DNA of 64,000 nt from Ralstonia sp. SET104 (GTDB taxonomy: Bacteria > Pseudomonadota > Gammaproteobacteria > Burkholderiales > Burkholderiaceae), in NCBI RefSeq assembly GCF_003851545.1, contig NZ_BHVX01000001.1, forward strand, positions 496,001 to 560,000, read 5' to 3'. The stretch's first letter is position 1. Each line of letters starts with the position of its first letter. The notes beneath the pieces are model-generated. The model was not told the origin of the DNA, did not search any database, and saw only the letters and a program-made list of their open reading frames with translations. Position numbers and translations under genes: made by a program. This document shows, piece by piece, positions 8,827-17,088 of the stretch.

Positions 8827-9624
8827 ATGACAACGCCATTCGCCAAGGATCAAGCCGCAGGGCTGCGGCGCATGCTGGGTCATGCCGCTGCCCGCCGCGT
8901 GCTGGTGATCGGCGCGGAAGAGCAGGTCGATGACTTTGTCGACAACCTGCGCATTGCGCTGTCCGCCATGGGCCGCGACGCCGCCGTGGTGAGCGCCCAG
9001 ACCACGCTGGCCATGGCCGGTGTGCTGGAGCAGCACGACGAGACGGCGGATGTGACGCTGGTGGCCGCACATTTTGGCACCCGTGCGCTTGGCACCGTGG
9101 CCGAAGCCTGCGACGACGTGCTGCTGACCTTCTCCGATGGCCCGGACGGCATCAAGAGCGCGTACACGCTGCTCAAGAAAACCGCCGTGCTGCAAGGCAC
9201 GAATCGGCAAGGGCGTGGCATTCGCGCCGTGGTGTGCGGCGCGCATTCGGTGGACTCTGCTGTGCGCGTGTTCGGCAACCTGGCCAACACCGTGGGCCAG
9301 TACCTGAACACCCGTATCGATTTCGCCGGCTACCTCCCTGAGGACCGGCACGTAGAACTCGCGCTCTCGCTCGGCAAGCCCGTGGCGAGTGCGTTTCCCG
9401 CATCGCCTTCGGCCATGGCCTTCCGCCAGCTTGCCGAAGAGATGTTGAGCTGGGCCAGCGCCGAGGCCCAAGCCGGTGATGGCGGTGCGCCGTCGCGGGC
9501 GGTCATGTCGGCGCGGGCACCGGCACAGCCGGCAGATGAATCGGCGCAGGCAACGTCAATGTCGGCAGCAACATCGACTGCGACGCTCCGCGCCACCGCA
9601 CGCGCGGCCGAATTGGTTTATTGA
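8827..9624 (+). CDS. flhG: FlhG/FleN-like protein lacking the ATPase P-loop
   Basis: Positional homologue of the MinD-type ATPase that limits flagellar number through FlhF. It has 265 residues from ATG 8827, 13 bp after flhF. The N-terminus keeps DQAAGLRRML, matching the DQAxxLR helix known to stimulate FlhF GTPase activity. Where MinD-type proteins carry KGGxGKT there is only VLVIGAEEQVDDFVDN, with no Walker A. Later family features such as a GxxNLANTVGQYLN-like stretch and the LPEDRHVELALSLGKPV segment remain. The C-terminal about 50 residues are low-complexity Ala/Ser/Thr. ATP hydrolysis is therefore unlikely (inference). Confidence 0.8.
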   Translation: MTTPFAKDQAAGLRRMLGHAAARRVLVIGAEEQVDDFVDNLRIALSAMGRDAAVVSAQTTLAMAGVLEQHDETADVTLVAAHFGTRALGTVAEACDDVLLTFSDGPDGIKSAYTLLKKTAVLQGTNRQGRGIRAVVCGAHSVDSAVRVFGNLANTVGQYLNTRIDFAGYLPEDRHVELALSLGKPVASAFPASPSAMAFRQLAEEMLSWASAEAQAGDGGAPSRAVMSARAPAQPADESAQATSMSAATSTATLRATARAAELVY

Positions 9625-9632
9625 GGCGCAGC

Positions 9633-10394
9633 ATGAACGAAGCGTCAAAGGCAGGCATGGATATGTACACCGCAACCGGTCGCAAGACCAAGTCCGACGA
9701 AATGGCCACGTATGCCCCACTGGTACGTCGCATTGCCAACCAGATGATGGTCAAGCTGCCGGCCAGCGTTGAGTTGGACGACCTGATCCAGGCCGGCATG
9801 ATGGGCTTGCTCGACGCGCTGTCGCGCTATGAAGAAACGCAGGGCGTGCAGTTCGAGTTCTATGCGGCGCAGCGTATTCGCGGTGCGATTCTGGACGAAC
9901 TGCGCGGCTCGGATTGGCTGCCGCGCGGCCTGCGCCGCAACGCCCGCACGATCGAGCAGGCGATCCAGAAGCTGCAGCAGCAGAAGGGCCGCGCGCCCAC
10001 TGAAACCGAGATTGCCGCAGCGCTGGGCATGTCGCTGGCCGACTACCAGAAGCAACTGGTCGACCTGCAAGGCAGCCAACTGCTGTATTACGAAGATTTT
10101 GACCGCGAAGACGCTGACGCCTTCATCGAGAACCGCGCCCCCGAGAACGACGCGACGCCGCTGGACCAATTGCTGGACCACGACCTGCGTGAATCGGTGG
10201 TCGCCGCCATCGAGGCGCTGCCGGAGCGCGAAAAGCTCATGATGAGCCTCTACTACGAGCAGGACCTGAACCTGCGCGAAATCGGCGCCGTGATGGGCGT
10301 GTCGGAATCGCGCGTGTGCCAGATCCACAGCCAGGCGATTGCCCGCATCCGCTCGCGCCTGCGTGATCGCGCATGGTTGCCGACGCCGACCTGA
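9633..10394 (+). CDS. fliA: FliA, sigma-28 for late flagellar and chemotaxis genes
   Basis: Alternative sigma factor transcribing class-3 flagellar genes. It has 253 residues from ATG 9633; GAGG at 9623-9626 is 6 nt upstream, whereas an in-frame TTG at 9621 overlaps that site. Region 2 is visible as YAPLVRRIANQMMVKLPASV and DLIQAGMMGLLDALSRY. Region 3 contains ELRGSDWLPRGLRRNAR. Region 4 ends with an HTH (LREIGAVMGVSESRVCQIHS). It is the last gene of the flhA-flhF-flhG-fliA set, and a near-perfect target site lies in front of cheY. Confidence 0.96.
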   Translation: MNEASKAGMDMYTATGRKTKSDEMATYAPLVRRIANQMMVKLPASVELDDLIQAGMMGLLDALSRYEETQGVQFEFYAAQRIRGAILDELRGSDWLPRGLRRNARTIEQAIQKLQQQKGRAPTETEIAAALGMSLADYQKQLVDLQGSQLLYYEDFDREDADAFIENRAPENDATPLDQLLDHDLRESVVAAIEALPEREKLMMSLYYEQDLNLREIGAVMGVSESRVCQIHSQAIARIRSRLRDRAWLPTPT

Positions 10395-10433
10395 TCGGAT
10401 GCCGGCTTAACCTCAGCTTTACCTGCCAGTTTT

Positions 10434-11525
10434 TTACTGCGCGGCCTGCGAGTCATCTCGCGGCCGCGTTTTGTCTTTGGGCACTTCTGTGATGGTTGTG
10501 ACGAGGCGTTCGGTGGCGGCATCCCACACGCGGGTTTCGCCATGCCTGAAGAGGACAAAACGCTCGGCGGGCACGTTGGCCGCCTTTAATGCATTGGCCA
10601 GATCGGTGATGGGCTGGTCCAGCGCTTCGTCCGTCAGCGCGAACGTGCCCCAGTGGATGCCCACCGATTGCCGCGCGCCCACGTCGTGCATGACCTGCAC
10701 GGCTTCGGCCGGGTCGATGTGCTGCGTCTTCATGAACCAGCGCGGTTCGTAAGCGCCCACGGCAATGGCGGCCACATCAAAGTGGCCGAAGCGCGCACCA
10801 ATGTCTCGCGTGTCTTGCGAATACCCCAGATCGCCCGAGAACCAGAAGCGCAGGCGCGGATGCAGCAGCGCCCAACTGCCCCACAGCGTCCGGTTGCGGT
10901 CGTACAGGCCGCGCGCAGACCAGTGCTGCACGGCGCACAAGCGCGCTGTGAACGGGCCGAATTGCGTCTCGTCATCCCAGTCGAACGCGCGCACGTTGGG
11001 TTTGTCGCCGCCCAGGCGCGTGCCACGTACGTTGCGTGCAAACCAGCGATCAATGCCCAGCGGCACGAAGAACATCGGCGCGCCACCCGGCTGGCGCATC
11101 AGCGCCCGGACGCTGGCCTTGTCCAGATGGTCGTAGTGGTTGTGCGAGAGCAGCACCAGGTCGATATGCGGCAATTGCCTGAGCGACAGCCCTGGCGGCT
11201 GGTGCCGGCGTGGGCCCGCAAATGGCAGCGGCGACGCGCGCTTGGAGAACACGGGGTCGGTCAGTACGTTCAGCCCGTCGATTTGCAGCAGCAGCGTTTC
11301 GTGGCCAATCCAGGTGAGTTGCGGTACGTCGGGCGGCTGGTGCACGGCGCTCAGTTTGGGGGCAACGCAAGAGAGATCCTGGGTGGGCGGCTTGGGCAGC
11401 TTCAGGCGCCGGCGTTCGCGTTGCCACTGCCAGAAATCGCCGTCGGGACGTGGGTGGGGATAGCGGTTGCGGAATCCGTCCGGCGTGTGGTGGGGCTTGG
11501 CCGGATCGTAGTGGGGATTCTTCAT
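10434..11525 (-). CDS. MBL-fold metallo-hydrolase, NAPE-PLD-like
   Basis: Zinc-dependent hydrolase of the N-acylphosphatidylethanolamine phospholipase D / UlaG-like branch. It has 363 residues. The metal site is LSHNHYDHLD, preceded by GHETLLLQIDGLNVLTDPVF; further ligands are likely in FSGDLGYSQDT and GIHWGTFALTDE. No signal peptide is evident. It converges with fliA, ending 40 bp after it. The substrate cannot be read from sequence; phospholipid N-acylethanolamine cleavage is the activity of the characterised relatives only. Confidence 0.85.
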   Translation of the reverse strand: MKNPHYDPAKPHHTPDGFRNRYPHPRPDGDFWQWQRERRRLKLPKPPTQDLSCVAPKLSAVHQPPDVPQLTWIGHETLLLQIDGLNVLTDPVFSKRASPLPFAGPRRHQPPGLSLRQLPHIDLVLLSHNHYDHLDKASVRALMRQPGGAPMFFVPLGIDRWFARNVRGTRLGGDKPNVRAFDWDDETQFGPFTARLCAVQHWSARGLYDRNRTLWGSWALLHPRLRFWFSGDLGYSQDTRDIGARFGHFDVAAIAVGAYEPRWFMKTQHIDPAEAVQVMHDVGARQSVGIHWGTFALTDEALDQPITDLANALKAANVPAERFVLFRHGETRVWDAATERLVTTITEVPKDKTRPRDDSQAAQ

Positions 11526-11786
11526 GGCGTCGCAGGGCGTGGGCGAAACAGGCAGGTGAGGGAGGTGGCTGCAATATCAAGAAATATCAACTTGTGTTGG
11601 GTTCTGAACAATGGCGGCGGCGCTGGCTAGGCTGGAACGGCATCGCCGAGGCGTGCTGCCGCAGCCTATTTCTGCTCTGAGGGAGCCGCAGCAGCCAAAC
11701 CAACCCATACCGCCGTTCACCGTTCACCGCTCACCGTTCTCATAGCGCCATCATGCATCCACATCCTCACCTGGCCGGTCAGGCCG

Positions 11787-12623
11787 ATGACACGGACGTG
11801 CGGGACGTGCATAAAAAAGGGGGCTGCTAGCCACTTGATAGTCAGTCAAGAACATGGCCATGAACACCAGACAGCTGTACTTGCAGATGCCCGGTTTACT
11901 GCGTTTCCCATCGTTTCGACGCCTCCGTCGCTTGGCCGCCATCGCGCACCTCCGCGCTTTCTACTGGGCGATTCCACACGACAGATCAGCGGCAGTGCCA
12001 CTTGGCTGGCGCAATTGCCGTCAGGCGCGATTGTCGGCATCAACGACTACCGGCTGATTGGCGAGACAGCCGAACTGGCCGATTTTCATCGCCGGCAGGG
12101 CTATCTGCACGGGCGCTGGGCGCACGGCCTGGTCAGCCTTGGCGGTGGCAGTGCAGCCACATTGGCGGTGGGCGGTGAGGCCGGAGACAGCCACTATGCC
12201 GTCATTGAACAGGCGGAAACGCCGCTGCAGCAACAGACCGCGCTTGGGTGTCACGGCGTGTTCACTACGCCAACCATGGTGGGCGCAAGCGGCCCCGCAG
12301 GCCGGGTGAATGGCACGCTCGACATGGTCTGGCATGACGGCACCCTGCGTCTGATCGGCAACCTCGAGATCGAGGCCAACGGCGAGCGGGCGAGCCTGCC
12401 GGTTCGCAATTACCAGCCCGACATCGGCACCACATGCCGGGGCGGCAGCCCATTCGGCAACAGCAACTATGACCTCACGCCAGCGGTAACAGAGAACGGC
12501 ATGCTGCGCTGCGTCATCCTCTACCGGCGGCGCTTCGATTCGGGTGCGCTTTATCAGGGGGTGGCGATGTTTGAAGCGCACACGCATTTCAGAACGCAAA
12601 ATATGTACACAAAAAACGATTGA
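11787..12623 (+). CDS. Unrecognised protein (start uncertain)
   Basis: I do not recognise this family. The frame is 278 codons from ATG 11787, but no ribosome site precedes it. The first about 65 residues look unlike a protein N-terminus, and another frame (ATG 11854, MAMNTRQLYLQM) also opens there. From about residue 66 (STRQISGSATWLAQLPSG) codon use is typical of the region. The C-terminal half is rich in Gly, Asn and polar residues (GGSPFGNSNYDLTP), suggesting a beta-rich domain. A start codon slip or an old frameshift near 11950 is possible. Confidence 0.55.
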   Translation: MTRTCGTCIKKGAASHLIVSQEHGHEHQTAVLADARFTAFPIVSTPPSLGRHRAPPRFLLGDSTRQISGSATWLAQLPSGAIVGINDYRLIGETAELADFHRRQGYLHGRWAHGLVSLGGGSAATLAVGGEAGDSHYAVIEQAETPLQQQTALGCHGVFTTPTMVGASGPAGRVNGTLDMVWHDGTLRLIGNLEIEANGERASLPVRNYQPDIGTTCRGGSPFGNSNYDLTPAVTENGMLRCVILYRRRFDSGALYQGVAMFEAHTHFRTQNMYTKND

Positions 12624-12628
12624 AATTG

Positions 12629-12657
12629 TTGACAGAAAAATGGCAGGCCTCCAAGAT
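12629..12657 (+). promoter_or_regulatory. Candidate sigma-70 promoter of the purine permease
   Basis: A perfect -35 TTGACA (12629-12634), a 17-nt spacer and a weak -10 CAAGAT (12652-12657) lie about 110 bp before the start codon at 12770. Confidence 0.4.
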
Positions 12658-12769
12658 TCCGGCAAATACGCGGCATCACGCTGCATGAATGCTGGCGGAT
12701 AGATCCCACCCCCATCCGCCTAAAGCACGCTCCTGGCATTGACACGGGAGCGGCCACAGGAGACAAACC

Positions 12770-14209
12770 ATGCGCCAATCCCCCGGCCAACCCTCGCCTT
12801 CTTCGTCAACAATTGCTGACGCCGTTGTTGACCCCGTTGTTGACCCAGTCAACGAGCTGCTGCCGCTGCCGCGTTTGTTTGCCCTTGGCCTGCAACACCT
12901 GCTGGTGATGTATGCCGGTGCGATTGCCGTGCCCCTGATTGTTGGCAATGCGCTCGGCCTGTCGAAGAGCGATCTCTCGTATCTGGTCAACTGCGACTTG
13001 TTTGCGGCCGGTATCGGCACGCTCATTCAATCGCTCGGCTTCCTGATTTTCGGGATTCGCCTGCCGGTGATGATGGGGGTCACATTTGCTGCGGTTGCAC
13101 CCATGATCGCCATCGGCGTGGAGCCTGGCATGGGGCTGCCCGGCATCTTTGGCGCGTCTATTGTCTCGGGCGTCTTCGGGATTGCCATTGCGCCGCTCAT
13201 GGGCAGGCTCCTGGGCCTGTTCCCGCGCGTGGTGACGGGCACGGTCATCATGCTGATCGGCTTTTCGCTGTTGAGCGTGGGCATCAACTGGGCGGCCGGC
13301 GGTCAGCAGATGATTCCGCAGGTGGTGGACGGTGTGCGCCACATGGTGCCGAACCCCGCCTTTGGTGATCCGTTTGGCCTCGCCATTGCCGCGCTGGTGC
13401 TGGTAACGATCCTGCTGTTGACCAAGTTCGGTAACGCGCTGCTGTGCAACATCGCCGTGCTGCTGGGCATCGTGACGGGCACGCTGGTGGCTGCCGCCTT
13501 CGGCAAGGTGTCGCTGGCCGACGCGAGCGCCGCGCCGCTGATGACGCTTGTCACGCCGTTCCATTTCGGCATGCCCAAATTTGAGCTGTCAGCCATCATC
13601 TCCATGTGCATCGTGATTGTGATCACGCTGGTGGAATCGACGGGCATGTTCCTCGCCCTGTCGCACGTGGTAGGCAAGCCGATCTCGCGCAATGAACTGA
13701 CGAACGGCCTGCGTGCCGACGGCCTGGCGACGGTCGTGGCGGGCGTGTTCAACACGTTTCCGCATACATCGTTCTCGCAGAACATCGGGCTGGTGTCGAT
13801 CACGGGCGTGCGTTCGCGCTATGTGGCGGCCGCCGGGGGTGTGTTGCTGATTGTGCTGGGGTTGTTCCCGAAGCTGTCGTACGTGGTGGCATCGGTGCCG
13901 CAATACGTGCTGGGCGGCGCGGGGCTGGTGATGTTCGGCATGGTGGCCGCAGCCGGCATCCGCATGCTGGGCATGGTGGATTTTCAGCAGCAGCGCCATA
14001 ACCTGCTGATCATCGCGGTGTCGGTGGGGTTTGGCATGATGCCGACGCTGGCGCCGGCCTTCTTTCACCATTTCCCAGACTGGACGCACCCGATCACCCA
14101 CAGCGGCATCGTGCTGGGGACGCTGGTGGCGGTGGTGCTCAATGCCTGGTTCAACGGTATCCGAGGCGCGCAAGAAATCATGCATGGTGCAGCCGCTGCG
14201 GCGCACTGA
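12770..14209 (+). CDS. NCS2 nucleobase:cation symporter, xanthine/urate permease type
   Basis: Inner-membrane symporter of the NCS2 family, most like xanthine/uric-acid permeases. It has 479 residues with about 14 hydrophobic segments. Family signatures include QHLLVMYAGAIAVPLIVGN near the N-terminus, the mid-protein LVESTGMFLALSHVVGK and the QNIGLVSITGVRSRYV motif that governs purine recognition. The N-terminal cytoplasmic tail has a small repeat (VVDPVVDP) encoded by a short tandem DNA repeat. A strong terminator follows, so it is probably monocistronic. No purine-degradation gene is adjacent. Confidence 0.9.
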   Translation: MRQSPGQPSPSSSTIADAVVDPVVDPVNELLPLPRLFALGLQHLLVMYAGAIAVPLIVGNALGLSKSDLSYLVNCDLFAAGIGTLIQSLGFLIFGIRLPVMMGVTFAAVAPMIAIGVEPGMGLPGIFGASIVSGVFGIAIAPLMGRLLGLFPRVVTGTVIMLIGFSLLSVGINWAAGGQQMIPQVVDGVRHMVPNPAFGDPFGLAIAALVLVTILLLTKFGNALLCNIAVLLGIVTGTLVAAAFGKVSLADASAAPLMTLVTPFHFGMPKFELSAIISMCIVIVITLVESTGMFLALSHVVGKPISRNELTNGLRADGLATVVAGVFNTFPHTSFSQNIGLVSITGVRSRYVAAAGGVLLIVLGLFPKLSYVVASVPQYVLGGAGLVMFGMVAAAGIRMLGMVDFQQQRHNLLIIAVSVGFGMMPTLAPAFFHHFPDWTHPITHSGIVLGTLVAVVLNAWFNGIRGAQEIMHGAAAAAH

Positions 14210-14231
14210 TTAGCGCAATCTGCACACACGC

Positions 14232-14263
14232 AACACCCCGCGTCCGGCGGGGTGTTTTGCTTT
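14232..14263 (+). terminator. Rho-independent terminator after the purine permease
   Basis: AACACCCCGC (14232-14241) pairs perfectly with GCGGGGTGTT (14247-14256) around a 5-nt loop, followed by TTGCTTT. Confidence 0.85.
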
Positions 14264-14387
14264 GGCGACACCAACCCGCATGCCAAGCGTTTGCCATGCC
14301 ATTGCGCTGTGCAATTCGCGCGTTTTCACGGTTTTGCAAATAAAGCGTCTTAGGTTGAGCCGATCTTCGGGGGAAGAGAGGGAAGCC

Positions 14388-14933
14388 ATGCAAGAGCTAT
14401 CTGCACGATTCGAAAAAACAGATGCGGGGCGCCAAGAAATCGCCACGCGCAGCGGGGCGCTGAGCCGTTCAAGCCGCGCGCTGCTCATCATGGTGGATGG
14501 ACAGGTCACGGGAGAGGATCTGGCCATGCGTGCCGGCCAGCTTGGCCTGCAAGCGCAGGCCGTATTCGAGCTGGTGCAAGCGGGTTTGATTCAGCGCGCG
14601 GCCGATGCGGCCGGCGAGCCGACCTTCGTCCAGGTTGCGGAGCCGCAATCAGAGGCGCCCCAGCCCGCAGCGGCTAAGCCAGCAACAGCCAATCGCAAGC
14701 GCTCGCTGGCCGCCGCGCGCATGTACCTGATGGACATTGCCGCGCGCACGTTCACCTCGGCGGAGCACCCGATCCGCCAGCGCCTGGTCGAGGCCACCGA
14801 TCGCGCCTCGGTAGAGGGCGCATTCGATGCACTGATGGCGGCCTTGCGCGAGGCCACATCGGCATCAATGGTGGAGCAGGTTGAAATGTCGTTCCGCGGG
14901 TTCCTGCCGGCCGAAGACGGCGTGGTCAACTGA
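14388..14933 (+). CDS. Conserved-looking protein of unknown function
   Basis: It has 181 residues from ATG 14388, chosen because GGGAAGAGAGGGA directly upstream is a good ribosome site; the frame is open back to 14262 but with poor codons. The N-terminal half is helical with SRSSRALLIMVDGQVTGEDL, reminiscent of small regulatory modules seen at the start of many betaproteobacterial proteins. An Ala/Pro/Gln linker (about 90-108) leads to a second helical half (AARMYLMDIAARTF). It has no membrane segment or signal. The function is not assigned. Confidence 0.75.
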   Translation: MQELSARFEKTDAGRQEIATRSGALSRSSRALLIMVDGQVTGEDLAMRAGQLGLQAQAVFELVQAGLIQRAADAAGEPTFVQVAEPQSEAPQPAAAKPATANRKRSLAAARMYLMDIAARTFTSAEHPIRQRLVEATDRASVEGAFDALMAALREATSASMVEQVEMSFRGFLPAEDGVVN

Positions 14934-15098
14934 ACCAACCGCACGCATCACGCTGCCTGCTGCGCGACTCGCGGGGTTTGGCAGCGCGGTATCGCTGCGG
15001 CAGCATTTCAGCCGGACGTGTCACACGTCGCCCAGCGCCTACCGCGCCTTGTTTGCGCAAGCCTGAAAGTCAGAAGCGGCTGGTGAGCCGCCGTGGGG

Positions 15099-15281
15099 TT
15101 ACTTGCTCAACTCGTGGCCGATGACTGCGCCTGCGGCGGCGCCCCCGATCGTGCCGGCCGGGCTATGTGTCAACTCGTGGCCTGCCACACCGCCTGCCAC
15201 TGCGCCGCCTGCCGTACACGCCGTGAGCGTGGGAGCCAGCACCGCAATGGCGCACACCAGCGCTGTTTTCCATGCGTTCAT
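15099..15281 (-). CDS. Small glycine-zipper lipoprotein
   Basis: A 60-residue protein with a signal peptide and lipobox LTAC (Cys22), so it is probably lipid-anchored. The mature part is a glycine zipper (GGAVAGGVAGHELTH ... GGAAAGAVIGHELSK) with two near-identical GHEL segments. AGGAGG sits 7 nt before the ATG. It resembles the OsmB/YMGG-type glycine-zipper lipoproteins that affect envelope integrity. The precise role is unknown. Confidence 0.8.
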   Translation of the reverse strand: MNAWKTALVCAIAVLAPTLTACTAGGAVAGGVAGHELTHSPAGTIGGAAAGAVIGHELSK

Positions 15282-15352
15282 GATGCCCTCCTGAATTGCC
15301 GGCCAGAGCAGCAGCCGGCATATCCCTCAGTCGAGCAAGTCGCGTGCCGCAC

Positions 15353-15913
15353 TCACATAAACAGCGGCGAGAGCGACAGATGCGACAGTGCGATCACGAT
15401 CACCTGCGCAATCACCAGCAAGATCAGTGGAGACAGATCCAGCCGCCCGCCCAGCGGCGGCACCACACGTCGGATCGGGCGCAGCAGCGGGTCAACCAGC
15501 GTGTTGAGCACCGCGCCCATGGGCGATGCCGGCCCCATCCACGACAGCACGGCGGACGCAATGGTCACCCACACCAGCACGTTGAACGCCCATTTGAGCA
15601 CCGTGAAGAGCGCTGCCACAAAGCCCATCGGCAAAAACGCCACCGGGCTGATACCCACCGACGCCAGCAGCAGGAGCAGATATACGAGCGCCGTCGCATA
15701 AGCGGCCACCAGCGATGACCAATCGATATAACCCGTGGCCGGAATCACCCGGCGCAGCGGATGCACCAGCCAGCCGGTGAGCTGAAAGATTGCCTGCGAC
15801 AACGGATTGCGCGGTGACAGCCGCACCGCCTGCGTCCAGGCGCGCAGGAGCAGCGCGGCGCCAAAGAGCGTGAAGATCGTGTCGAGCAGAAAACGCGTGA
15901 TATCGCCGAACAT
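15353..15913 (-). CDS. YggT family membrane protein
   Basis: It has 186 residues with two copies of the YggT hairpin: hydrophobic segments near 10-30 and 65-85, then 100-125 and 155-180. After segments one and three come conserved stretches ending in HPLRRVIPATG and DPLLRPIRRVVPPLGG. YggT proteins are small inner-membrane proteins of uncertain role, linked in other bacteria to osmotic stress or division. It is encoded upstream of, and in the same direction as, the small lipoprotein gene. Confidence 0.92.
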   Translation of the reverse strand: MFGDITRFLLDTIFTLFGAALLLRAWTQAVRLSPRNPLSQAIFQLTGWLVHPLRRVIPATGYIDWSSLVAAYATALVYLLLLLASVGISPVAFLPMGFVAALFTVLKWAFNVLVWVTIASAVLSWMGPASPMGAVLNTLVDPLLRPIRRVVPPLGGRLDLSPLILLVIAQVIVIALSHLSLSPLFM

Positions 15914-16112
15914 GCGTCCGGTTCTCCTATGGTCAGGTCAGGCAAGAGTGCGCTGCAAACGCCGCGCGCTTGGGGCGCGGTATTGTCGCATGGCAATCTG
16001 CGCGTGGTCTGTACGGCGATGTGTCTGCGCACCGGCGTTGCATTGGCGTATTGTGGGGGCCGTTTGCTGCCGCTTTACTGCCACGTTGCCGTTCCTTGCC
16101 GGGAGACCTGCC

Positions 16113-16694
16113 TTGAAGTCACATCTGCTCCGCACGCTGTGCGCGTTGGCGTGCCTGTCTGCTGTGCCGCATGTGAATGCGCAGGCCGACACCACGTTCG
16201 CTGTCGAATCGCCCGCGTTTGCCGACAACGGCGTCATGGACCGCAAGTACGCTGGTAAGAATCCCGCGAACGCCAGTTGCACGGGCGAGAACGTCTCTCC
16301 GCCGCTGCGCTGGTCCAACGTGCCGGCCGGCACCGCCAGCCTGGCGCTGATCGTGACTGACCCGCAGGGCGGGGGTGGCCTGGGCGTGAACCACTGGATG
16401 GCCTACGGCATTCCGGCCACGCAGACGAGCCTGCCGGAGGGGGCCGGCGCAGGTGCAGGTGCAGGCACCGGCAGCGCAATGCGCATGGGCCAGAACGCCA
16501 TGGGCAAGCCGGCCTACCTCGGGCCGTGTCCGCCTAAAGGCACGGGCATGCACCACTACGTTTTTGTGCTGATCGCCACAGACCTGGCGCCAGACGCGCT
16601 GCCCAACGGCCTCACCCGCGCTGAACTGGATGCCGCGCTCAAGGGGCATATCAAGGGCGCCGCTGCCTGGATCGGCCGTTTCGGCAACTTCTGA
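16113..16694 (+). CDS. YbhB/YbcL-type PEBP-like protein, exported
   Basis: Phosphatidylethanolamine-binding-protein fold (Raf-kinase-inhibitor-like bacterial branch). It has 193 residues from a TTG at 16113, preceded 7 nt upstream by GGGAG. This start gives a clean signal peptide ending VPHVNAQA. The family signature is clear: SPAFADNG, CTGENVSPPLRWSNVPAGTAS, IVTDP and GPCPPKGTGMHHYVF. An Ala/Gly repeat (GAGAGAGAGTG, about residues 111-121) interrupts the core loop. A second, separate family member lies at 40187-40765. The ligand is unknown. Confidence 0.88.
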   Translation: MKSHLLRTLCALACLSAVPHVNAQADTTFAVESPAFADNGVMDRKYAGKNPANASCTGENVSPPLRWSNVPAGTASLALIVTDPQGGGGLGVNHWMAYGIPATQTSLPEGAGAGAGAGTGSAMRMGQNAMGKPAYLGPCPPKGTGMHHYVFVLIATDLAPDALPNGLTRAELDAALKGHIKGAAAWIGRFGNF

Positions 16695-16773
16695 CGTGAG
16701 TGGGCCGGCCCGCGCACTCAATGCGGTGCGGCCGGCTCCGTGCCTTTGCGTTTGAGCCGGGCGGGCGCAGACC

Positions 16774-17088
16774 TTAGTACGCGGTGCCCGCCATCTCGCC
16801 CGCCATGGCGGCGCTGGCAAGCGCGTTGAGATACGCCCACGGATAGATGCCGCGCGCATGCCCATCGCTGAAGACCAGTTGCACGCCGTAACCAGCGGGC
16901 TCAATGGCAGTGATGCGCACGTCGGGCGGCACGTTGATCGGCATGCCGTGATGGCGCCTGAACTGGCATTCAGCGCAGCGGCACGCCCCACGCAACGCAA
17001 CGTGGCCGAGCACCACAACGGCATCTGCCCTATGCAGCCGCAGCCGGCCTTGTGCGATGTCGTTGTCGATGCGCTCAGGGGGCAGCAC
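16774..17088 (-). CDS. DUF971 (GBBH-like N-terminal domain) protein
   Basis: It has 104 residues from GTG 17088, which overlaps the end of the HEAT gene by 14 bp, with GAGAG just upstream; the frame stays open far beyond, but as a shadow of that gene. The DUF971 pattern is clear: LRLHRADAVVVLGH, LRGACRCAECQF (a two-Cys metal site as in the gamma-butyrobetaine hydroxylase N-terminal domain), VRITAIEPAGYGVQLVFSDGH and GIYPWAYLNAL. Last gene of the regulator/flavoprotein/ferredoxin/HEAT operon. Such domains often accompany Fe-S or oxygenase systems; the role here is unknown. Confidence 0.75.
   Translation of the reverse strand: MLPPERIDNDIAQGRLRLHRADAVVVLGHVALRGACRCAECQFRRHHGMPINVPPDVRITAIEPAGYGVQLVFSDGHARGIYPWAYLNALASAAMAGEMAGTAY

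Noticed and set aside
12624-12769. Purine riboswitch before the NCS2 permease
   Set aside because: The leader shows no three-way junction or conserved purine-aptamer loops; only a promoter-like pair of hexamers is seen.
16709-16740. GC-rich hairpin between the PEBP and DUF971 genes as a terminator
   Set aside because: The arms GCCGGCC/GGCCGGC are good but there is no T-run on either strand, so termination is not supported.
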